64,000 bases of DNA from positions 124,001-188,000 of the forward strand of contig JAQSEB010000057.1 of NCBI GenBank assembly GCA_030063045.1, read 5' to 3'. The position numbers were made by a program, and so were the translations under genes. Origin of the DNA: Pratylenchus scribneri (taxonomy: Eukaryota; Nematoda; Chromadorea; Rhabditida; Pratylenchidae). Shown one piece after another: positions 57,576 through 64,000 of this stretch. The notes under the pieces were generated by a model, which worked only from the letters and a program-made list of their open reading frames with translations, was not told where the DNA came from and ran no database searches. Numbering within the stretch: position 1 is the stretch's first letter; each line of letters opens with the position of its first letter.

Positions 57576-60278
57576 ATGGCCGAAGACGATGTAGATGAAC
57601 TTTTGGAGGAGGCATTCAGGAATCACGATGAAGTATAATAATTATTATATTTACTTTAAAATTTTGTTTTAGGCGGAGAAAAATGGCAAGAAGATGGATG
57701 ATGTCATAATGAAGAAAGCAAAGGAAGCTGGCATTAAACAGTAATAAATTATTTAATTAATTCTGTACTCAATATTATTTCATTTATAGGGACTCTGACA
57801 CGAAGCGCAAACGCGGCAGCAGATCTCGAAGTGGAAGCAAAGAACGCAAGCGCCGAAAGAGTCGAGAAAAGAATAAGAGGTTTGAATTATTTTGATAAAT
57901 TCAAAATGTAATATTTATAATTTAGAGATTCATCGAAAGAACGTGAGCGTAGACGACGATCTCCATCCGATGATAAACGTTCTCGCCGTAGATCCAGGTT
58001 TGTGGTTTAAAAATTTTTGTTTAAATTTTAAATATGGGATTAAATATAAACTTATGATGAGTACAAATTACTCAGATCCTGAATGAACTGTTCGCGTTTG
58101 TTTGGCACTGCTATGCTCTCTACATGCATTGGAATGAAAAAAAGATCTTAATAGCATCAATCATTTTTTACATTTTTCGATCCTATTTTTTATTTTGATA
58201 TACATAAAAGTTTTTTGAAAACATTTCTAGAAGATATATTCATATTTTTAAACAGGCAATATTACAAGCAAACCGCCAAGTTTGTATTTTTTAGGTGATT
58301 AATTTTTTAAAATAAAAAAATTTTTGAATAAATTCAAATCCCAAATTTCCAGTTCTCGTGAGCGTCGGCGCCGTTCCAGGTCAAGGGAAAGAAGGCGATC
58401 TCCAGCCCGTCGGCGCAGCCGTTCCCGATCGCCCTTTGAAGAACGCCGCCGATCGCCCGTCCCTGCCCGTCGATTGCCTGGTCCGGAGCGCCGTGATGTG
58501 TGAGTCTCTCTAAAAATAAAACAAAATCTTCGAAAATTCTTTAAAAATATAAATTTGTTCTTATTATTAGTCTCGACTCTCTTAGTATGCCATTCAATCC
58601 TCGCCGCTCACCACCACCGGATGCCCGAATGGACATGTCATCGGAAGAACGGGATGAACGAACCATTTTTATTCTACATGTAAATTAAAATTAAATCGAA
58701 GAATAAATAAAATATTATTTGTTTTATTTAGCTTGCACGACAAACACGCCCGCGGGATTTGGAGGAATTCTTTTCCAGTGTTGGTCATGTTCGCGATGTC
58801 CGGATAATTACGGACACAAAAACTCGTCGTTCAAAGGGAATTGCCTATGTTGAATTCTGGGAGAGGGATGCCGTTCCTTTGGTCAGTTATTTTAATTATA
58901 TAAAATAATTTTTAATACAAAATTGCTTTTGGAATATTTATCTTGACGGGTCTAACTGTTATCTCCATGTTATATATAAAAATCAATTCATGAGATCAGT
59001 ATAGATTCGCCAAGGTGATTTAATTCTCTATACGGCAATATTTTCATTAGAAACTCGAAAAATCAATTAATTGAATTTATATTTTTTGTATTAAGGCAAT
59101 GGGACTTAGCGGTCAAAAATTGAATGGAGCGCCATTGGTAATTCAAATGTCATGTGCGGAGAGGAATCGAGCGGCCAATGCAGCTACATCTACCAATACA
59201 ATCGGTAAATAATTGGGGTATATTTTGAATCATTTTAAATTAAAGGTCTTGGGCTTGGACTTTCAATTGGACCATTAAAAATAAAAGTGAATAATTTGCA
59301 CCCGAATATCACCGATGAAATGCTTGGAGCCATTTTTGAACCATTTGGACGTGTAAGTTTAAAAAATTCAACACCAAATTTCTTTAATTTTTTTAGGTAG
59401 AACGCTGCAGTGTCATAAAAGACCCAATGGATTTGTCGAATAATACAGGCTATGTGACGGTAATCAAAAATAATACATTTCATGTATTTATAACTGGTTT
59501 ATTAATAGTTCCGTCATGGGGAAGAGGGACGAAGAGCTATGGAACAATTAAATGGATTCGAACTGGCTGGTCGAAATATTCGAGTCACCTCCGTTGAAGA
59601 AAATGAACCAGTGAAACAACCAGAAGCACCAATAAAAGTGGAGACCCAAGGAAATTTGGATGCCGAGGATCGAAATATAAATTCATCGAGTCGACTACAA
59701 TTGATGGCAAATTTGGCAAAAGGTTGGGCAAAAATGCATTAATAAATAATTGTGCTGAAATTCTTATAGGTAAATCCGATGTGGAACTTCCTAAAGTTAC
59801 CCAAGAGGCCATCGCAGCCCAACATGCACATCAACAAAATGCAGACAACATTCCATCATTCGCAACACAATGTTTTATGCTTTCCAACATGTTCGATCCG
59901 AGTAATGAGGTTGAACCAGGATGGGATTTGGACATCCGGGATGATGTAATTGAAGAATGCAGAAATCATGGAGGTAAACAAAGAGCCCAATGCAAAATAA
60001 TCCAATTATTCAAGGATCTGTGCATATTTATGTGGACAAAGCTTCGCCACAAGGAAATGTTTATGTGAAATGTCCAACGGTGGCAATTGCCCACAAATCC
60101 GTTGTATCTCTTCATGGTCGGTGGTTCGCTGGTAAGTAAAAAATTTATTAGCTGAAAAAATGGCCGTTCTTATTTAGGTAAAGTCATAACGGCCAATTAC
60201 GTTCCAGTTGGTTCCTATCATGAACTCTTTCCGGATGCACGAAACGCCAATGTTATACTCCAACCAAGACCAGCTTGA
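57576..60278 (+). CDS. rbm-39: RBM39/CAPER-alpha splicing factor
   Basis: SR-like splicing factor and coactivator that binds SF3B1. Start MAEDDVDELLEEAFRNHDE at 57576; stop TGA at 60276-60278. An RS domain follows (RRRRSRSRERRRSPARRRSR). RRM1 has RTIFILHLARQTRPRDLEEF and KGIAYVEFWERDAVPLAMGL. RRM2 has IKVNNLHPNITDEMLGAIFE and NTGYVTF. A linker NGFELAGRNIRVTSV and SSRLQLMANLAKGK follows. The C-terminal UHM has ATQCFMLSNMFDP, GWDLDIRDDVIEECRNHGG, VVHIYVDKASPQGNVYVKCP and LHGRWFAGKVITANYVP. All family parts are present. Intron 57997-58351 is unusually long for this locus and contains a possible 39-nt cassette exon. Confidence 0.95.
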
Positions 60279-60490
60279 ATATTTAATTTTAATTTGTTCC
60301 CTGATTTACAATTTTTCATGATTTTATTTTCATTGATGTGTAATTTATCTTGGATAAATATTTCGAATTGATCTCTTTAAAATTCATTAATAATAATGGT
60401 TTAAAATATAAATCCATGTTCACTTTTCATTGTCCTTTTTTAATACAAAAAGATTAAATTTTACCAAATTCTAAGCAGGAAAAAATAAAA

Positions 60491-61389
60491 ATGAATGGGA
60501 ACATTTTGGAGGCTGAGGAAAATGGCAATAATGAAAATGAAAACCAATCTAACAAACGCAAAAGAGAACGTTCTTCCTCTTCATCATCATCGTCGTCAAG
60601 CAGCAGTTCGTCGAGTTCATCAACTTCTTCCTCGTCCTCTTCAAGTAGCAGTGACTCAAATGATGATAATGGAGTTCGAGGTGAATTAATTTAAAATATA
60701 TATTATTCATTCATATTCTATTTCAGTCAAGCGATTTAGATTGGTTGATCCAAATGATGTTGTCCAAGTGCAAGTGGCTGGCAGAAATGAAAGGTAAAAT
60801 ATTTTTATTCTTATTAATCTTAACCAAATTTCCATTCCAGAGAAGTACGCGAGACTGTCCCGCAATATTTGGTTCGAGTATTAAATCTCAGCGCAGAGGA
60901 ACAATTGACTCCATGTTTCCGAAATTTCGTATGTATTTTCTAATAGTAATAATTAATGCTTACTTTTCAGTCTGAACAAATTAACAATGCTCTTGTAGGA
61001 AAACAACTCTCGGCGAATTACGGGCGGACGCCAATTCACTTTGGTATGTTTTTTTTAATTTTTCAAAAAAAAATTTAATCGCAATTACAATCTTAAAGTT
61101 ACAGAATAAAAACAAATACAAAATTTTACCAGATTATTTATTTATGCTTTTCAGTCTATTCCGGAATCACTCATGATGGGGCCAATCGAACTCGTGCATT
61201 TTTACATGGACCAACAGTTGCGCAATATATTCTCACAAAACAAAAGATCAATCTTTCTCACCCCGAATGGCCATGGTAAAAAGGAAAGAAACAGAAAATG
61301 TGCTAAATTTAATGAATTGCAGTTTGATTCAACGAGGAGGAGGCAATCATGAAAGCTATTTCCCAATTGAACTTTTTTATATGGGCTGA
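60491..61389 (+). CDS. Poly-Ser protein with a terminal Argonaute PAZ-like domain
   Basis: Exons: 60491-60680, 60727-60793, 60841-60928, 60971-61043, 61155-61275 and 61323-61389 (stop TGA), about 200 residues. The N-terminus is acidic and Asn-rich, then a basic KRKRER patch and an uninterrupted Ser run. The second half (ALVGKQLSANYGRTPIHFVY, GITHDGANRTRAFL, TVAQYILTKQKINLSHPEWP, CLIQRGGGNHESYFPIEL) has the pattern of an Argonaute PAZ domain: the T-V-x-x-Y-F motif, a PxLPCL-like turn and Y-x-P-x-E-L. No Piwi or MID domain follows; the gene stops directly after PAZ. It may be a truncated Argonaute paralogue or a regulator that binds small-RNA 3' ends. The PAZ call is by eye. Confidence 0.7.
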
Positions 61390-61542
61390 AGGCTGAACGA
61401 TGAATTGTGGCCATATATACAAATACCAAATAAGAACCACTATAACCCCAACTTTTTAAATTGTTTACTATTTTTTTACTGATTTTGTCAGAATTTTTTG
61501 ATAAATTTGATATGTTTTGATCATAAAATTTTTTTATTATCT

Positions 61543-64000
61543 TCATTCTTTTTCTTCAAAGTATCTCAAAATATCCACCAACTGCAGTTGCTTCGCCAAA
61601 TCAAATGCACTTTTCTCATTATTGTCCGATAAATTCGGGTCAAAGTTTAACTGAAACCAAATATTATAATTCAACACTGAATGCAACGAAACTTTGCATT
61701 CAATGAGAGCTTTGACGGAATTTATTGAGCCGGAAATTACGGCACAGTGGAGGGCGGTTCGTCCAAGCTGGTCAATTTGGGTGGGTTCAATGTGCAAAGA
61801 ACGTAGATAAAAAAAAGAATGTTCGCTTATTATAAACCCTCTCATTTTTACATACCATTGCTTTAATCGTTGAAACTTGGCCTCCAAGACATGCATAAAA
61901 GAAAGGAGTCCTTATAAAATTAATTTAAATGAATATTTTGCTGCTTTGACCTATCCATTTCATCGAGAGGCGGTGGCAAATGACCTCGTTGATAGCCAAA
62001 CCAAAGGACCAATTCACTGTAGATTAGATTACTTCAACTTTAAAATATAATTCCTCCCTAATTTGCCTATTTCCTTGGCCGGCAGCCAAATGTTCGGCAG
62101 TTGCTCCCTTTTCATCAATTTCGAGCTGAACATTTATTGTATTCTAATTATCATTCCCAAATGCAAAACACAAACACTCAATGTCGAATTGGCCTCAACC
62201 AATAATTTACACATTTCCATACCCCCAGTTAAAGCGGCCAAATGCAAACAATTCCTGTTGCCAATTTGGATAATACTTAGATAATATTCTCACATTTTAA
62301 TCACCGTCTGAAATTATCCCTGGACGCGAGGAGTCGATTTGATTCCAATTTGTTGGCCAACATTTTGCGGACCATTTGTTCATTTTGGCCAATGATGGCC
62401 CACATTAACGGTGTTCTTCCCTCATTGTCCACTAACAAATGGCCTCCTCCCCCCTCCTCATTATCTTTGTCTTCTTCTCCCAAAATGGCAGCAAATGTTT
62501 CAAATGAGGCGCATTGTGCCGCATAATGTGCCGGCGTTGCATTAAATCTGTCCCTAGTTTTGTTGCTTGCGCCGGTTTGGGCAACCAACAATTTGGCCAT
62601 TTCGGTGCGATCATAAAGGGCCGCATACTTTTTTTCGGGGGAAGGGGATTTGGTTCGATTTCAAGGTACTCAAAAATACTCACATGGAGGGGAGTGCGAG
62701 AATCATTGTCAAAAATCTGTAAGATTTCATTCATTTATTACAGTAATTTTTCCACCTGTTGTGCAGCTCCATTTCGACCCATCCCCTCTAATAGTGCCTC
62801 CAAAACTGGCCAATTATTTGTGATAATGGCCACATGAACTGGGGTCAATCCCTGGCAATATTAAAATGGCTTAAAATGGATTGGGAGAGGGAATACCTGG
62901 TGATCTCGTGCTGTTGCCCCAATCGACTTTTTGGCCATTAAAAGGCGAACAACATTCGAAGCTATGGAATGACCAATATTATCATTACTCCCTTTTCCCC
63001 AACTCCAACCCCCTTTGAACATTGCCGCCAAATGCAATGCCGTTCTGCCCAAACTTGAAAGACAAATCAAACGGATTAATGAATAATTCGCGCACTTATC
63101 CCTCAAATCCACCGGCAATCCAATTGTTGGCCCAAGCAATAATTCACAGCATTGTTCACTGCCGGCGCCCGCGGCATGATGTAAAGGGCTCATTCCCTCT
63201 TCATCGACCATTGCTTCCAATTTTTCCTCCCCCTCCAAAGAATCCAAAAGTAACTAAATTCAGAAGCGATTGAACCATTTTATTTCAATCAAAGTGCCTT
63301 CAAAATTTTGGCAGATCGATGGGCGGCGGCCAAATGAATTGGACTAATTGTGCCAATTTTCATATTTTGGCCATCTTCCTCTGCTGATTGTTCCTTTGGC
63401 TTCAATTGGAGCAATTCCTGCACACAATTGACCGAATTCCTTTGGACAGCCAAATGTAAAGGACCCTGAGGCACAAAATTTAACAAATGATTGAAGTGGG
63501 AATGGGAATGGCACCTGATTCCGTCCATTGCGCACATTCCAAATTGGAATACCCCAACTGAATAAAATGGCAATTCCCCCAAACCCAAATGAGTCCTTTG
63601 CCTGTGAAGCAATGTGAAATATCCGCCACCTCTTTCGGCCGAAATGATTGCCAAAAATAATGCCAAATGGTCGCATCCCTGTCCCACTTTCCCTTTATTC
63701 GATCTTTCCAATGAATCGAAGGAAAATTGGCCAAATTGGCCGCCAACATTTGGCAAAACGGCGCCAGGATTTGGTGGCCAAAGTTGGGTGGCGGAATGGC
63801 TGAATTGAGAATGGTCAGTCAGAGAGGAATGCGAGGCAGAAGATGGCGAAAGGGCCACAATTAATTGCTTCAAAAACTTTGGTGGCTGAGAATGAATGGC
63901 CCAACGATGGATTTGGGCCGGTGATTCGCCCTGTAGAATTCGCTCGATTAAAAATTCACAAGGACACTTTAATAATAAAGGAGGAAAGCAAATTGAATGC
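61543..64000 (-). CDS. mlt-4: Inversin/MLT-4-like ankyrin-repeat protein, 3' part
   Basis: The gene enters from the right edge, so the N-terminus is outside the window; the stop TGA is at 61543-61545. At least ten ankyrin units are visible, for example GTISPIHLAAAHRSAKILKA, GMSPLHHAAGAGSEQCCELL, RTALHLAAMF, GLTPVHVAIITNNWPVLEAL, SRTPLHYAALYDRTEMAKLL, NATPAHYAAQCASFETFAAI, EGRTPLMWAIIGQNEQMVRK, CLHLAALTGGMEMCKLLVEA, MDRTPFFYACLGGQVSTIKA and GRTALHCAVISGSINSVKAL. The repeat order and the MWA variant resemble inversin (INVS). In C. elegans the INVS-like MLT-4 works with NEK kinases in moulting. The specific orthology is inferred from repeats alone. The end is a short helix, DILRYFEEKE. Confidence 0.7.

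Noticed and set aside
61202..61546. 114-codon minus-strand frame opposite the PAZ-like exons
   Set aside because: Antisense shadow of the PAZ-like gene; no domain and no splice context.

Overview
The window is nuclear DNA from a nematode. It is AT-rich, and almost every gene is broken by short introns with GT..AG ends and a TTTTCAG/TTTTAG-type acceptor. Genes are packed tightly in same-strand runs. The worm-typical content includes a patched-related protein, a worm-type CK1/TTBK-like kinase next to a tyrosine phosphatase, a sel-5-like kinase, a cgh-1-like helicase and an inversin/MLT-4-like ankyrin protein. I cannot name the species. All gene names come from recognising translated exons by eye; no database was searched.

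Layout. 1-2590: a 27-bp satellite array that apparently lies in an intron of the DNA polymerase zeta gene (rev-3), whose last exons run to 4041 (+). 4160-10259: prolidase and the splicing factor RBM5, both on the minus strand. 10712-17827 (+): an unrecognised basic coiled-coil protein, the mitochondrial tRNA 2-thiouridylase TRMU and exportin-2, with gaps of about 140 bp, which looks like an operon. 18439-23082 (+): a patched-related protein. 24253-24941 (+): a small secreted Ser/Pro-rich protein, probably GPI-anchored. 25232-26170: a second satellite array in the opposite orientation to the first. 26344-29984 (-): TAF2. 30729-32400 (+): the DEAD-box helicase CGH-1/DDX6.

33646-43533 (-): five genes in one direction with gaps of 103-238 bp. 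In transcription order they are COG8, BUD31, a NUP205-like nucleoporin lacking its N-terminal part, a NEPRO/RMP1-like protein and WDR74; this is a candidate five-gene operon. Just upstream of it is a mobile-element nest. It holds a 1.84-kb TAA-flanked terminal-inverted-repeat element, a 0.69-kb hAT-like MITE inserted inside it with an 8-bp target duplication, and 18-23 bp further on a 4.8-kb LTR retrotransposon (45659-50454) with identical LTRs and a gag-like gene but no visible pol.

50902-53986: a tyrosine phosphatase (-) and a CK1/TTBK-like kinase (+) are transcribed away from each other from a promoter built as a 58-bp, nearly perfect inverted repeat. Each gene therefore has the same TATA box and the same start of its 5' leader. 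54619-61389 (+): a SEL-5/AAK1 kinase whose first exon has been tandemly duplicated, the splicing factor RBM39, and a small poly-Ser protein ending in what looks like an Argonaute PAZ domain with nothing after it. 61543-64000 (-): the 3' part of an inversin-like ankyrin-repeat gene that runs off the right edge.

The most unusual items are the mirrored phosphatase/kinase promoter, the PAZ-only protein, the truncated nucleoporin inside a likely operon, the nested transposons with clean target duplications, and the paired inverted satellite arrays. Gene spans below include introns; exon positions are given where I worked them out.
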